DNA of 64,000 bases from Hymenobacter sp. BT188 (GCF_014333585.1 NZ_JACSCW010000004.1:496001-560000), one strand, 5' to 3'. Positions 52,431-61,188 are shown, numbered from the stretch's first letter. Numbers and translations: made by a program. The notes: a model not told the origin generated them from the letters alone.

Positions 52431-53081
52431 CTACTTCAATTGCCGCAGTGTGGCGGCATGAAGCTCATGCTTGCCCGCAAAGTGCAGAATGGTGGGCTCT
52501 ACACCCAGCCGAAGCAGGAAGTCGCGCTGCTTTTGCAGATCAGCTTCCTTGATAAATTCGTCCTGGTCGCCGCACACCAGCACTACGGGCAGGCGTTGCA
52601 ATAAGTGGGTGGCCACCGCATAGTCTATATCATCGGGGAAAGCGCCGGCCCACAAAATGAGCCGGTCTGGCCGAAACGTTGCGCGGGCCAGCCACCGGCT
52701 AACTGTAGCTGCGCCCTGCGAGAAGCCAAACACAGTGACAGCTACATCTGGGAGGCTTTTTTGCAGCAGCGTTTCGGCCAGTTGGTTTAAATACGCCACA
52801 TAATCGTCAATCTCAGATAGCCGGTCTTCCCGTGTCATCCAACTCGCCCCAATGCGGCCTCCATTGCCCTACAAATAAAAGCGGGACAGGCCTTCCGGGG
52901 CTATTATCACGGTGTCGTTGGCTTCAGTGAGAACAGCAAAATGCCGGATAAAATAGGCCGCCAGCTGCCCGTAACCATGGCACACAAACCAAATGTGCCG
53001 GGTGCGCTCGGTTAGCTCACCCAACTGATAATAGCGTGCGGTACGCGCCACCGTAAGCCGATGTTCCTGAGCTAAAGCCAC
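52431..53081 (-). pseudogene. Alpha/beta hydrolase (phospholipase/carboxylesterase-like), broken by TAG
   Basis: One continuous reading frame on the minus strand holds both halves of an esterase. The N-terminal half has HIWFVCHGYGQLAAYFIRHF and ends APEGLSRFYL. TAG stands at 52869-52871, and the frame goes on as GNGGRIGASWMTREDRL. The second half has the nucleophile elbow FGFSQGAA, the Asp in CGDQDEF, and the His in GKHELH. In relatives a Gln is expected at the stop, so CAG to TAG is the likely change. I place the start at GTG 53081. It is probably nonfunctional unless read through; an ATG 31 nt beyond the stop could restart a fragment with the catalytic triad but without the N-terminal strands. 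Confidence 0.75.
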
Positions 53082-53110
53082 ACCTGATAAGTAGAATGTT
53101 ACCGCAACAA

Positions 53111-53608
53111 CTAAGTTGGCTGCCCCGGTAGATTTTCGGCCGAAAACTGGAACGGCAGCAAATCGGATAGGGTGCGGAACCGGTAGATGGTGCCATCGGG
53201 GCCGGGCAGGAGCAGCGGAATCTGTTGGCCCTGACGGTTTTCGTATTCGGTCATTACCTGTCGGCATGCTCCGCACGGCATGGCCAGCATAAAGTCGCCC
53301 TGGGCCGGGCGCGCGGCCACGGCCATAGCAACAATGCGTCGTTCGGGCTGGCTTACCGCTAGGCCGAATAAGGCCGTACGCTCCGCGCACAAACCCGATG
53401 GATACGCCGCATTTTCCTGATTTGAGCCCCGGAAAACAGAGCCATCGTCGAGGAGCAGCGCGGCCCCGACGTTGAAGTGAGAATAAGGTGCGTAAGCGTG
53501 ATCAGTGGCCGCGCGTGCCGCGTGCCAGATGGTGGCTTCGGATGGGGTGAGCTCCGCTTCGGAAGCCAGTACATCCACAGTAATAGTCAGTTGTAACGGG
53601 TGAGCCAT
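53111..53608 (-). CDS. cdd: Cytidine deaminase
   Basis: A 165-residue zinc enzyme from the ATG at 53608 (MAHPLQLTI). The zinc and proton-transfer motifs are LCAERTALF and MPCGACRQV. The SHFNVGAALLLDDGSVFRGSN segment is typical of the homotetrameric class. It deaminates cytidine and deoxycytidine in pyrimidine salvage. The broken hydrolase follows 29 bp downstream. Confidence 0.93.
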   Translation of the reverse strand: MAHPLQLTITVDVLASEAELTPSEATIWHAARAATDHAYAPYSHFNVGAALLLDDGSVFRGSNQENAAYPSGLCAERTALFGLAVSQPERRIVAMAVAARPAQGDFMLAMPCGACRQVMTEYENRQGQQIPLLLPGPDGTIYRFRTLSDLLPFQFSAENLPGQPT

Positions 53609-53731
53609 TGGCAGGTCTAAGGAAATGCAGCGTTCCATCACCAACCAAGCGGCCCCGGTAGGAGAAGGGGCGGTGAATGTAAGACATTTATCCATTTACA
53701 AGTGTATCAACATTAAAACATTCGGAGATTT

Positions 53732-53738
53732 GCCCCCC
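53732..53738 (-). other. Intergenic GCCCCCC motif copy
   Basis: Reading + strand, GAGATTTGCCCCCCAAG lies in the AT-rich gap upstream of the saccharopine dehydrogenase-like gene. It is not followed by a hairpin. Confidence 0.4.
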
Positions 53739-53874
53739 AAGCACTCATTTCATACGTTGCTAAGCCCTAGAAGCTTTAATATATTGGTTATTCGCAAAGA
53801 GGGCAATGACCGGTTGCCAGACGGCGGATTAGCGGTAGAGTTCGTAGACTTGTGCATCACTACGCACCCTTCTC

Positions 53875-55230
53875 TTGAAAAATATTCTGCTGCTCGGGGC
53901 CGGGCGTTCGGCATCTTCTCTGATTAACTACCTGTTGCGCTATGCTCCTATTGAGGGCTGGCACCTCACCGTGGCCGATGTGCAGCCTGCGCATCTGGTA
54001 CCTATACTAGTAGCGCACACCGAATACGCCCGCGCTGTACCTTTTGATATTGAGAACGATGCGCTGCTGGAGGAGCTGGTAGCCGCCGCCGACGTGGTGA
54101 TTTCCATGCTGCCCGCGGCGTTTCATCCGGTGGTAGCCCGTGCGTGTCTGCGCAATCGCCGCCATCTGGCCACCGCCAGCTACGCCACCAATGAAATCCG
54201 CGCCTTAGATGCTGAAGCCCAGGCTGCTGGCGTGACGCTGCTGATGGAGTGCGGCCTCGACCCCGGCCTCGATCATATGTCGGCTATGCAGGCAATAGGA
54301 GTCATTCGGGCGCGTGGGGGGCAATTAGTATCCTTCAAATCGTATTGCGGCGGTTTACTTACTCCCGAGTCTGAAGGGAATAATCCGTGGCGGTACAAGT
54401 TTACCTGGAACCCGCGCAACGTGGTATTGGCTGGCCAAAGTACCGCCAAATACCTCGAAAATGGCCAGCCTCACTTTATTCCGTATCAGCAGCTCTTTCG
54501 CCGCTTAGAGGTTTTGGAATTGCCCGGTTACGGGCAGTTTGAAGGCTACGCCAACCGCGATTCGCTCAGCTACCGTGCGCCCTACGGCCTCGATGCTATC
54601 CCAACTATTTTACGTGGCACTCTGCGCCGGCCGGGCTATTGTGCTGCCTGGAATGCGCTGGTGCGCCTTGGCCTTACTGACGACACCGTGCAGCTAGGCA
54701 ATACGGCCGACTGGACGTGGCCGCAGCTCATCGCCGCCTATTTGCCTCCCGCCGCTTCCGTGGGGGGCAATTTAGCGACTCAATTGGCTGACTATCTAGG
54801 GTTAAATCCGGATGGAGAAGAAATGCGACTGCTCAGCTGGCTTGGGCTATTCAAACATACCGCCGTTGGCCTACCCAACGCCACACCCGCTCAACTGCTG
54901 GAGCATTTACTGACCGAAAAATGGCGCCTCCAGCCCGGCGACCACGACCTGATTGTGATGCAGCACCTTTTTGAGTTTATGTTGCAAGGCAAACGGTATC
55001 GGCGTACATCCTCGCTGGTGGTGCCCGGCGGCGATGCCACGCACACGGCAATGGCCAAAACAGTAGGGCTGCCCCTTGGTATGGCCGTGCGCCGCCTAGC
55101 CCGTGGTCTGGTACCGCAGCGTGGCGTGGTTATTCCTACGCACGCCGACATCTACGAGCCTATTTTAGCTGAATTGGAAGCTGACTACGGAATTAAGTTT
55201 CAGGAAGAGGAAAGCGAATTATCGAATTGA
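53875..55230 (+). CDS. Saccharopine dehydrogenase family protein
   Basis: A 451-residue protein read from a TTG at 53875 (MKNILLLGAGRSASSLINYL, the first Met from TTG). GAGRSAS is the NAD(P) site, then ADVVISMLPAAFHPVVARAC and LMECGLDPGLDHMSAM, both classic for saccharopine dehydrogenase/reductase. It probably works in lysine breakdown through saccharopine. The exact partner substrate is uncertain. A TAGACTTG box lies 22 nt upstream. Motif copies at 54316 and 54762. Confidence 0.88.
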   Translation: MKNILLLGAGRSASSLINYLLRYAPIEGWHLTVADVQPAHLVPILVAHTEYARAVPFDIENDALLEELVAAADVVISMLPAAFHPVVARACLRNRRHLATASYATNEIRALDAEAQAAGVTLLMECGLDPGLDHMSAMQAIGVIRARGGQLVSFKSYCGGLLTPESEGNNPWRYKFTWNPRNVVLAGQSTAKYLENGQPHFIPYQQLFRRLEVLELPGYGQFEGYANRDSLSYRAPYGLDAIPTILRGTLRRPGYCAAWNALVRLGLTDDTVQLGNTADWTWPQLIAAYLPPAASVGGNLATQLADYLGLNPDGEEMRLLSWLGLFKHTAVGLPNATPAQLLEHLLTEKWRLQPGDHDLIVMQHLFEFMLQGKRYRRTSSLVVPGGDATHTAMAKTVGLPLGMAVRRLARGLVPQRGVVIPTHADIYEPILAELEADYGIKFQEEESELSN

Positions 55231-55317
55231 TGGAAAGCGATTCAAGTTCGAAAACCCACCCAAATTTTATCGTTGATTCTCAAGGTGCCATGCTTTGCTG
55301 AGAACAGCAAGAGCAAC

Positions 55318-56040
55318 TCAGAAAGCCAGATAAAAATCGCGTAGTAGAGCCTTGAATTCTGGAGAATAGGTCGCCTCAGCTTCGGTGTATATGGCCAAAC
55401 TATAGTTTTTGGTGGCCTCTGGCGTTCGGGTAAAGGTGGTGATATGCCGGTTAGCGCGGCTGCCCAAGCGATGATGTAGGTGAAGCTGAATGCTGGGGAA
55501 AAAGCCCCCCAGAGCCGCTTTCTGTTCTAAATGATGCATTTCTGGCGGGGGCAATAGCACAGTAAGCTGCCCAGCGGGAGTGAGGTATTGTGCAGTGAAA
55601 GCTGTGAGCTCCTCAAAGGATAAAGTATCAGCGGCAGTATGGCGGGCTGTCGTTCGTGCCGCGTCAGGTGAGCGCAGGGAATGGCGAAAGAAAGGCGGAT
55701 TACAGATAATATAATCGAAGGGCTCGGGCTGGGTACTAGCAAATTGTGCCAAACTCGACCCGTGAACCTTGATTCGCTCCGGCCAAGGACTAGCAGCCAC
55801 ATTGCCAATGGCTTGCGCAGCCGCCGATTCATCTAACTCAACAGCTTCTATCTGAACCGAATGATTGCGCTGGGCCGCCATTAAAGCAAGCAGACCAGTG
55901 CCTGTGCCAATATCTAAAAGGCGAGTAGACTCGGAAAGGTTGGCCGCAGCACCGAGCACACAGGCATCGGTGCACACCTTCATCGCACACTGGCCTTGCT
56001 CAACGCGGAATTGCTTGAACTGGAAGTAGGAGTTGGCCAA
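55318..56040 (-). CDS. trmN6: tRNA1(Val) adenine-37 N6-methyltransferase
   Basis: A 240-residue methyltransferase. The N-terminus FQFKQFRVEQGQCAMKVCTD and the catalytic DYIICNPPFF (NPPF) are typical for TrmN6/YfiC, and LLDIGTGTGLLALMAAQR binds SAM. It methylates A37 of tRNA-Val in the anticodon loop. Its first 61 bp are overlapped by the acyltransferase gene in another frame. A motif copy lies at 55504. Confidence 0.92.
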   Translation of the reverse strand: MANSYFQFKQFRVEQGQCAMKVCTDACVLGAAANLSESTRLLDIGTGTGLLALMAAQRNHSVQIEAVELDESAAAQAIGNVAASPWPERIKVHGSSLAQFASTQPEPFDYIICNPPFFRHSLRSPDAARTTARHTAADTLSFEELTAFTAQYLTPAGQLTVLLPPPEMHHLEQKAALGGFFPSIQLHLHHRLGSRANRHITTFTRTPEATKNYSLAIYTEAEATYSPEFKALLRDFYLAF

Positions 56041-57146
56041 TTGTGACGAGAAGTAAGTGACTTTATTTTTTTATTCACAGGCTCTTCAAAGAAGTAATAC
56101 AGAGCTACAGATAATGCTACCAAAATCAAATAAATGGCTAAAGCGCCTAATGTAGATTTCTCATTGAAATACGGCGACAGTAGTTCATGGATAAGCCCCA
56201 TATGAATTAAATAAAATGCGTAAGAACTTTTTCCAAGTATAGCTAATGGCTTTGTAGATAAGAATGTTGAAACAAGGCTTTTCTCTCGAAGCAGACCCGT
56301 GAATATAGTAGCTATACACAAAGGTAGATAAAGGTTATTTACTGCAGTGCCAATAGGAGGGCTTATGCCGAAATTAGCTCCATATGCCACTTTTATTTTC
56401 ATTAGAGCAAATATACCCAGTGAGAATAAGATAATGCCACCATATGTTAAAACAGAAAAATCATGTTTGGTTTTTACTTTCTTTAGCAACAACGCTAAAC
56501 CAGCGCCAATAAAAAATTCATAAAAACGACCAAAGAAGGTGTTATAGGCCACGAAGGAGGCGTTTTCGAAGAATGGTAAATGCAGATAGTGGAAGACTTG
56601 AACTAATAAAAACCCTGTAGTAGGCAGTAGAATGATAGCTGATATCCAGACTATAGCTTTACTAAATCGGCGACTATATAAGACGGCAAAAAAGAATATG
56701 GCAAAGAAATAGAAGCATTCCTCAACAGTTAGCGACCATGCTTGAGGAATGCCAGTAAATGCATATTCTAAAGACAAACTCTTAAGAAGCGTGATATTAA
56801 GTATGAGTGCATATAAATAATATCTGGTAAATCCGACATTATAAAAGGCAATAAAGAAAACAGGTAAAGATAAAACTATATAGAGTGGATATATTCTGGC
56901 AAGTCTATTTATAATATATGTTCTTAAGTTTTTGAGTGATAGTGTTTCTGTGGTGAAATACCGTTCGGTAATAAGAAAGCCGCTGAGCGTAAAGAAGATG
57001 GTAACCCCTACGTGGAATTCGTAGAATACAGATTTTAAAATTTGGCTTCCGAATATTGTTTGCCCTGGATTATAATGGTGTAAATAAACCATAAACGCAG
57101 CTACTGCTCTCACACCAGTTAATGAAGAATAGTAGGGGAGTCGCAT
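55980..57146 (-). CDS. Acyltransferase 3 (OafA/YrhL) family membrane protein, AT-rich
   Basis: A 388-residue polytopic protein with about ten helices. Its start (LPYYSSLTGVRAVAAFMVYLHHYNPGQ) has the conserved RAxA and His of acyltransferase 3, which O-acylates sugars in lipopolysaccharide or exopolysaccharide. The DNA is strikingly AT-rich with A/T-ending codons compared with neighbours, a sign of recent transfer. Its last 20 residues come from reading the start of trmN6 in another frame, so the original stop was probably lost on insertion. Confidence 0.85.
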   Translation of the reverse strand: MRLPYYSSLTGVRAVAAFMVYLHHYNPGQTIFGSQILKSVFYEFHVGVTIFFTLSGFLITERYFTTETLSLKNLRTYIINRLARIYPLYIVLSLPVFFIAFYNVGFTRYYLYALILNITLLKSLSLEYAFTGIPQAWSLTVEECFYFFAIFFFAVLYSRRFSKAIVWISAIILLPTTGFLLVQVFHYLHLPFFENASFVAYNTFFGRFYEFFIGAGLALLLKKVKTKHDFSVLTYGGIILFSLGIFALMKIKVAYGANFGISPPIGTAVNNLYLPLCIATIFTGLLREKSLVSTFLSTKPLAILGKSSYAFYLIHMGLIHELLSPYFNEKSTLGALAIYLILVALSVALYYFFEEPVNKKIKSLTSRHNWPTPTSSSSNSALSKASVR

Positions 57147-57214
57147 TCCTTATTTAATTGCAGCAGTACTATGGCTATTTTTTGCGGTTGATATACTGAG
57201 GAACAAAGTGAGTT

Positions 57215-57679
57215 CTAGCGTTTAGCTTCGATAAGCTCGTAGCCTTCGTCCACGAGTAGTTTGCCTTGCGTGGCACTGAACACCGCTAGTCGGTCGCAGC
57301 GCTCATTTTCGGGGTGGCCGTTGTGGCCACGCACCCAACGGAAATGCACTGTGCGCTGCTTGTACACTTTTAAAAAACGCCGCCAGAGGTCTTCATTGGC
57401 TTTTTTGCCAAAATCAGGCTTCATAGCCCACCCGAATACCCAGCGCTTTTCAACGGCGTCAACCACATATTTGGAGTCGGTGACAACGGTAATGGGCATT
57501 TCAGGACGCGTGACGGCCTCTAAACCAACGATGACTGCTAACAACTCCATGCGGTTGTTGGTGGTGAGCCTAAAGCCTTCAGTAAGCTCCTTTTCGTGTC
57601 GGCCGAAGCGTAGAATGGCTCCGTAGCCGCCCGGACCGGGGTTTCCACGGGAAGATCCGTCGGTAAAAAGATATATCAT
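57215..57679 (-). CDS. rnhA: Ribonuclease HI
   Basis: A 154-residue enzyme. The acidic active site is D of YLFTDGSSRGNPGPGGYGAI, E of NNRMELLAVI, D of VVTDSKYVVDA and the C-terminal D of NERCDRLAV. It cuts the RNA strand of RNA-DNA hybrids. The next minus-strand gene lies 68 bp downstream. Confidence 0.95.
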   Translation of the reverse strand: MIYLFTDGSSRGNPGPGGYGAILRFGRHEKELTEGFRLTTNNRMELLAVIVGLEAVTRPEMPITVVTDSKYVVDAVEKRWVFGWAMKPDFGKKANEDLWRRFLKVYKQRTVHFRWVRGHNGHPENERCDRLAVFSATQGKLLVDEGYELIEAKR

Positions 57680-57684
57680 TTTCG

Positions 57685-57783
57685 AATGGCTAAATAGTTA
57701 AATGGGTGACTGGTTAGATGCTTGGGCGTTCTGTAAGTCGTTGAACAAGCAGCCATTTAACCATTCATCCCCTTAACCATTTA
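57685..57783. repeat. Degenerate octamer arrays in inverted orientation, 3' of marC
   Basis: From 57685, units of 8 bp follow each other: AATGGCTA, AATAGTTA, AATGGGTG, ACTGGTTA, GATGCTTG. From 57783 backwards on the minus strand the same type recurs: AATGGTTA, AGGGGATG, AATGGTTA, AATGGCTG. The arrays face each other and could fold as a long imperfect hairpin, abutting the marC stop. Confidence 0.55.
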
Positions 57784-58341
57784 AAAATTAGCTTTAAACA
57801 GCTTGATGGCGATTGCTAGTAGAATCACGCCGAACACTCGGCGTAGAATGTCTTCGCCGGCCTTGCCGAGCTTACGCTCAATCCAGGCGCTGCTTTTGAG
57901 CACGCCGTAGACAAAGACCAGATTCAACGCGATGCCTACCAGTACATTAGGTAAGGAGTAAGCCGCCCGCAACGAGAGTAAGGTGGTCATGGTGCCGGCC
58001 CCGACGATGATTGGGAAAGCCAGAGGCACAATGGAGCCCGAAGCGGCCAGCGGATCATTGCGGAATAGCTCAATGCCCAGGATCATCTCCATACCAATAA
58101 GGAAGATGATGATGGCGCCAGCTAAGGCAAACGACTGAAAGTCAACGCCAAATAGAGATAAAATGCTCTGGCCCAAAAACAGGAATACCACCATCAGCAC
58201 CCCCGCTACCAGCGTGGCTTTCTCGGAATGCACTTTGCCCTCCCGCTGCCGAATCTGAATGATAATGGGGATGGAGCCCAGAATATCAATAATGGCAAAC
58301 AGCGTAAGCGTGACGGAGAAAATTTCTTTTAAAGAGAACAT
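57781..58341 (-). CDS. MarC (UPF0056) family membrane protein
   Basis: From the ATG at 58341 (MFSLKEIFSVTLTLFAIIDI) the protein has 186 residues and six hydrophobic segments. The motifs DILGSIPIIIQI, GAIIIFLIGMEMI and PLAFPIIVGAGTMTTLL are typical for MarC. The family resembles transporters, yet its substrate is not known. An upstream in-frame start at 58422 lies in repeat sequence and is unlikely. The gene is framed by octamer arrays on both sides. Confidence 0.88.
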   Translation of the reverse strand: MFSLKEIFSVTLTLFAIIDILGSIPIIIQIRQREGKVHSEKATLVAGVLMVVFLFLGQSILSLFGVDFQSFALAGAIIIFLIGMEMILGIELFRNDPLAASGSIVPLAFPIIVGAGTMTTLLSLRAAYSLPNVLVGIALNLVFVYGVLKSSAWIERKLGKAGEDILRRVFGVILLAIAIKLFKANF

Positions 58342-58345
58342 GAGC

Positions 58346-58435
58346 AATGGGTGAATGGCTGCCTTAGTGGATAGCTGAATCGGGTACCTACTATTCACCC
58401 ATTCTATCCTGCACTCAGGCAACCATTGATTCAGG
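58346..58435. repeat. Degenerate octamer arrays in inverted orientation, 5' of marC
   Basis: From 58346: AATGGGTG, AATGGCTG, CCTTAGTG, GATAGCTG, AATCGGGT. From about 58425 backwards on the minus strand: AATGGTTG, CCTGAGTG, CAGGATAG, AATGGGTG. The outer parts are imperfect reverse complements of each other (AATGGYTGCCTKAGTG). The unit resembles that at 57685. Confidence 0.55.
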
Positions 58436-59492
58436 CAAAGTCTTTGGCAAAGAACTGCACCAACTTCTCGTAGGCCGCATCCGGGATGGCTGGGAAGTTG
58501 GCGATGCGCAGGCTATTGGCTTTCCAGGTGCCGTAACCATTGCCAAGCTGCATGCCCTGCGCCAAGGCACTGCGCTTTACCTCGTCGATCAGGGCTGGGG
58601 GGCCTTGTAAGCCGATAACGGTAGTGGAGCGGGTTTCAGGGTTTTGCACGAGCGGGCTGAGCTGGGTAGCGCTATCGAAGAAGTCGTAGAGCTTGGTGGC
58701 GCGGTCCTGAAGGTGCTGGTGTACGGCTTTGATAGGCGCCCGGTCCTGAAGCACGCGGCTAAGCAAATAGATGCCCAGCACATTGGGCGTGTAGTTGGTT
58801 TGCCAGTTGAGCATTTTCTCGTACTGAGCCGTCAGGCTGTTGTAGTGCGCGCGCTCGTTGAGGTGGCGGAAACGGGCTACAGCGCGGGGCGAAAGTACCA
58901 TCAGAGCCAAGCCAGCAGGCAGGCCAAAAGCCTTCTGCACCGAAGCAAACCAGATATCAGCCTTAATATACTTCAGCTGAATGCCTGCCAGCGACGAAGT
59001 AGCATCGATGGCCAGCAAGGCGTTGCCGAGTCGGTTGAACACATTCAGGATAAAACCGTCGCGGAGCTGAGTGGCGTTTGAGGTTTCATTCTGGGTAAGG
59101 CAAACCAGGTCGGTGTCGTCGGTGAAGGGGAGCGTATGCACATTGGGTAACTCATCGAGCCCAAAAGCCTGGCCGGTAGAGGCAGGGCGCAGGGCGCGGG
59201 CATAGTCGAACCACTTTTCCCCGAAGGCACCATTGTACAAGTGAAAGCTTTTGGTGGGCGTCAGGCTTTGCGTTAACACCTCCCAGCACTCAGTGGCCGA
59301 GCTGAGAAAAAATACGGTGTAGTCCTGCGGGATATTGAGTTTGGCCCGAAGATCTGTAACGGTTTGACGCATCAGGCCCGTGAAACGCTCGCCGCGGTGC
59401 GGAGCCGACAGCCAGCCTTCATCGAAGGCATCGGTAAGGTATTGGCGCACGGCCGGATACACGGCCGATGGTCCAGGATTGAAAGTATACAT
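58431..59492 (-). CDS. serC: Class V aminotransferase, SerC-like
   Basis: A 353-residue PLP enzyme. FNPGPSAVYPAV at the start and FLSSATECWEVL are typical for phosphoserine/alanine-glyoxylate aminotransferases, and the PLP lysine is in FASVQKAFGLPAGL. The family includes SerC, which makes 3-phosphoserine in serine synthesis. The HRGERFTG segment fits SerC-like proteins of Bacteroidota, but alanine-glyoxylate activity is not excluded. A TACCTTTG box lies 27 nt upstream. Confidence 0.78.
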   Translation of the reverse strand: MYTFNPGPSAVYPAVRQYLTDAFDEGWLSAPHRGERFTGLMRQTVTDLRAKLNIPQDYTVFFLSSATECWEVLTQSLTPTKSFHLYNGAFGEKWFDYARALRPASTGQAFGLDELPNVHTLPFTDDTDLVCLTQNETSNATQLRDGFILNVFNRLGNALLAIDATSSLAGIQLKYIKADIWFASVQKAFGLPAGLALMVLSPRAVARFRHLNERAHYNSLTAQYEKMLNWQTNYTPNVLGIYLLSRVLQDRAPIKAVHQHLQDRATKLYDFFDSATQLSPLVQNPETRSTTVIGLQGPPALIDEVKRSALAQGMQLGNGYGTWKANSLRIANFPAIPDAAYEKLVQFFAKDFA

Positions 59493-59519
59493 TCAGTTGG
59501 GGATTGCGAGTGGAGAAGA

Positions 59520-59527
59520 CAAAGGTA
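59520..59527 (-). promoter_or_regulatory. -7 box of the SerC-like gene
   Basis: The minus strand reads TACCTTTG, an exact match, 27 nt before the ATG. Confidence 0.45.
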
Positions 59528-59614
59528 GTAGGAGCGGGGTTTGACCGCTTCCTTTCTTGAAGCAACTAACGTCTCCCTCGACCTGATTCATGTCCAACAT
59601 TTAGGCATGGGCGC

Positions 59615-59627
59615 AAAAAAGCCCCCC
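59615..59627 (-). other. Solitary AAAAAAGCCCCCC half-terminator after aroQ
   Basis: Downstream of aroQ the minus strand reads GTTGGGGGGCTTTTTTG, like the right arm of the usual terminator, but no matching left arm precedes it. I see no hairpin. It is either a decayed terminator or a motif copy that works without a stem. Confidence 0.4.
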
Positions 59628-59643
59628 AACAACAACCTTTTCT

Positions 59644-60090
59644 TTACACCTTGAATCCAACGCGCTTCGGGCGCAAGCCTTCAAAATAATGCAGAGCCAG
59701 CCGGTAGCTGTCGAGTTTGAAGCCGGTGATGGTGCCAATGCAGTGTTTGCCGAGCAGACTTTTCTGCCGAAACTCTTCGCGGGCTGCTAGGTTAGACAGA
59801 TGTACCTCTACTACGGGCGTATTGATAGCGGCTACGGCATCGGCCAGTGCTACGCTGGTGTGGGTGTAGCCGCCGGCGTTGAGCACAATGCCGTGGTAGG
59901 TGAAACCCACTTCGTGCAGCTTATCAATAAGTTCGCCCTCGTGGCTCGACTGAAAGTACTCCAGCTTGATGGCGGGAAATGCCTCGTGCAAATCGGGCAG
60001 AAAGTCTTCGAAAGAGCGGTTGCCATAGATGCCCGGTTCGCGGCGACCCAATAAGTTGAGGTTGGGACCGTTGATGATGATGATTTTCAT
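59644..60090 (-). CDS. aroQ: Type II 3-dehydroquinate dehydratase
   Basis: A 148-residue enzyme. IIINGPNLNLLGRREPGIYG has the catalytic Tyr, FQSSHEGELIDKLHE and NAGGYTHTSVALADA fit AroQ, and EVHLSN holds the catalytic His. It dehydrates 3-dehydroquinate in the shikimate pathway. The gene is divergent from xerD. Confidence 0.95.
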   Translation of the reverse strand: MKIIIINGPNLNLLGRREPGIYGNRSFEDFLPDLHEAFPAIKLEYFQSSHEGELIDKLHEVGFTYHGIVLNAGGYTHTSVALADAVAAINTPVVEVHLSNLAAREEFRQKSLLGKHCIGTITGFKLDSYRLALHYFEGLRPKRVGFKV

Positions 60091-60288
60091 GAAGCAGAAG
60101 TGAAGCGAAAAGGTAAAGGTCGGGGAACGTGGCTAAAACTAGCGTTTTCTAGATTGAGCCAAAAAGTACTACTTGCTGCTACAACTATTACCCGACCCCA
60201 ATACTCCTACAGATTCCTGGAAAAAGCCCCCCATTCGGCACGACTCTTGGATTCTTCCTCACACCTCACGCTTCTAACTTTTATACTA

Positions 60289-61188
60289 TTGAATTGGTCC
60301 GTCAGCCTCAAGCAATTTGAAGGCTATTTACAACTCGAAAAATCGTTATCGGGCAATAGTGTGGAGGCATATGTGCGGGATGTAGGCAAATTGCGGCAGT
60401 ATCTGGAAATATCGAAGCTGCCGGCCAACCCGGAGCAGGTAACGACCCGGATTCTGCGTGATTTTCTGGCCTGGCTGGGCGAATTGGGGCTTGGCGCTAC
60501 TTCCCAAGCCCGCACGCTTTCCGGCATCAAGGCCTTCTACAGCTTCCTCATAATGGAAGATATGCTGCTAATAGACCCGACCGATACCCTGGAAGCTCCC
60601 AAAATCGGCCGTAAGCTGCCTGATACGCTGGCGTATGAGGAAATAACACAATTGCTGGACGCCGTGGACGTTAGCACCAACGAAGGCACCCGCAACCGCG
60701 CCATCTTGGAAGTGCTCTACTCTTCAGGCTTGCGCGTATCGGAACTGACGGAGCTGCGGCTATCTAATTTGTATGCTGATCAGGGCTTTGTGCGCGTCAC
60801 AGGCAAAGGCAACAAAGAACGCCTCGTGCCCATCGGCCGCGACGCGCTGAAGCACCTCAACATCTACCTCACCGGCATACGCTGCCACCTCGACATTGAG
60901 CGCGGCCACGAGGATATCGTGTTTTTGAACCGTCGGGGGGCAAAATTGTCGCGGGTGATGATTTTTAATATCATCAAAGCCTTGGCCGATAAAGCAGGTA
61001 TTCGCAAAACCGTGAGTCCGCACACGTTCCGACACAGCTTTGCCACTCATCTTATTGAAGGAGGCGCCGACCTGCGGGCCGTGCAAGAAATGCTGGGCCA
61101 CGAAAGCATTACCACCACCGAAATTTACACCCACCTTGACCGGGATTACCTGAAGCAAGTCATTACTGAGTTTCACCCGCGCAGCTAG
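60289..61188 (+). CDS. xerD: Site-specific tyrosine recombinase XerD
   Basis: Read from a TTG at 60289 (the first residues after Met are NWSVSLKQFEGYL), the protein has 299 residues, the normal XerD length. The frame runs on upstream for 63 codons with no homology. The catalytic set is complete: Arg in SSGLRVSEL, Lys in TGKGNKERL, HTFRHSFATH with His-x-x-Arg, His in LGHES and Tyr in EIYTHLD. With a partner it resolves chromosome dimers at dif, activated by FtsK, whose gene follows downstream. A motif copy lies at 60935. Confidence 0.93.
   Translation: MNWSVSLKQFEGYLQLEKSLSGNSVEAYVRDVGKLRQYLEISKLPANPEQVTTRILRDFLAWLGELGLGATSQARTLSGIKAFYSFLIMEDMLLIDPTDTLEAPKIGRKLPDTLAYEEITQLLDAVDVSTNEGTRNRAILEVLYSSGLRVSELTELRLSNLYADQGFVRVTGKGNKERLVPIGRDALKHLNIYLTGIRCHLDIERGHEDIVFLNRRGAKLSRVMIFNIIKALADKAGIRKTVSPHTFRHSFATHLIEGGADLRAVQEMLGHESITTTEIYTHLDRDYLKQVITEFHPRS

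Noticed and set aside
52869..53390. 173-aa frame taken as a separate gene
   Set aside because: Its first 100 residues are an out-of-frame reading of cytidine deaminase. The last 60 are the N-terminal half of the broken esterase.
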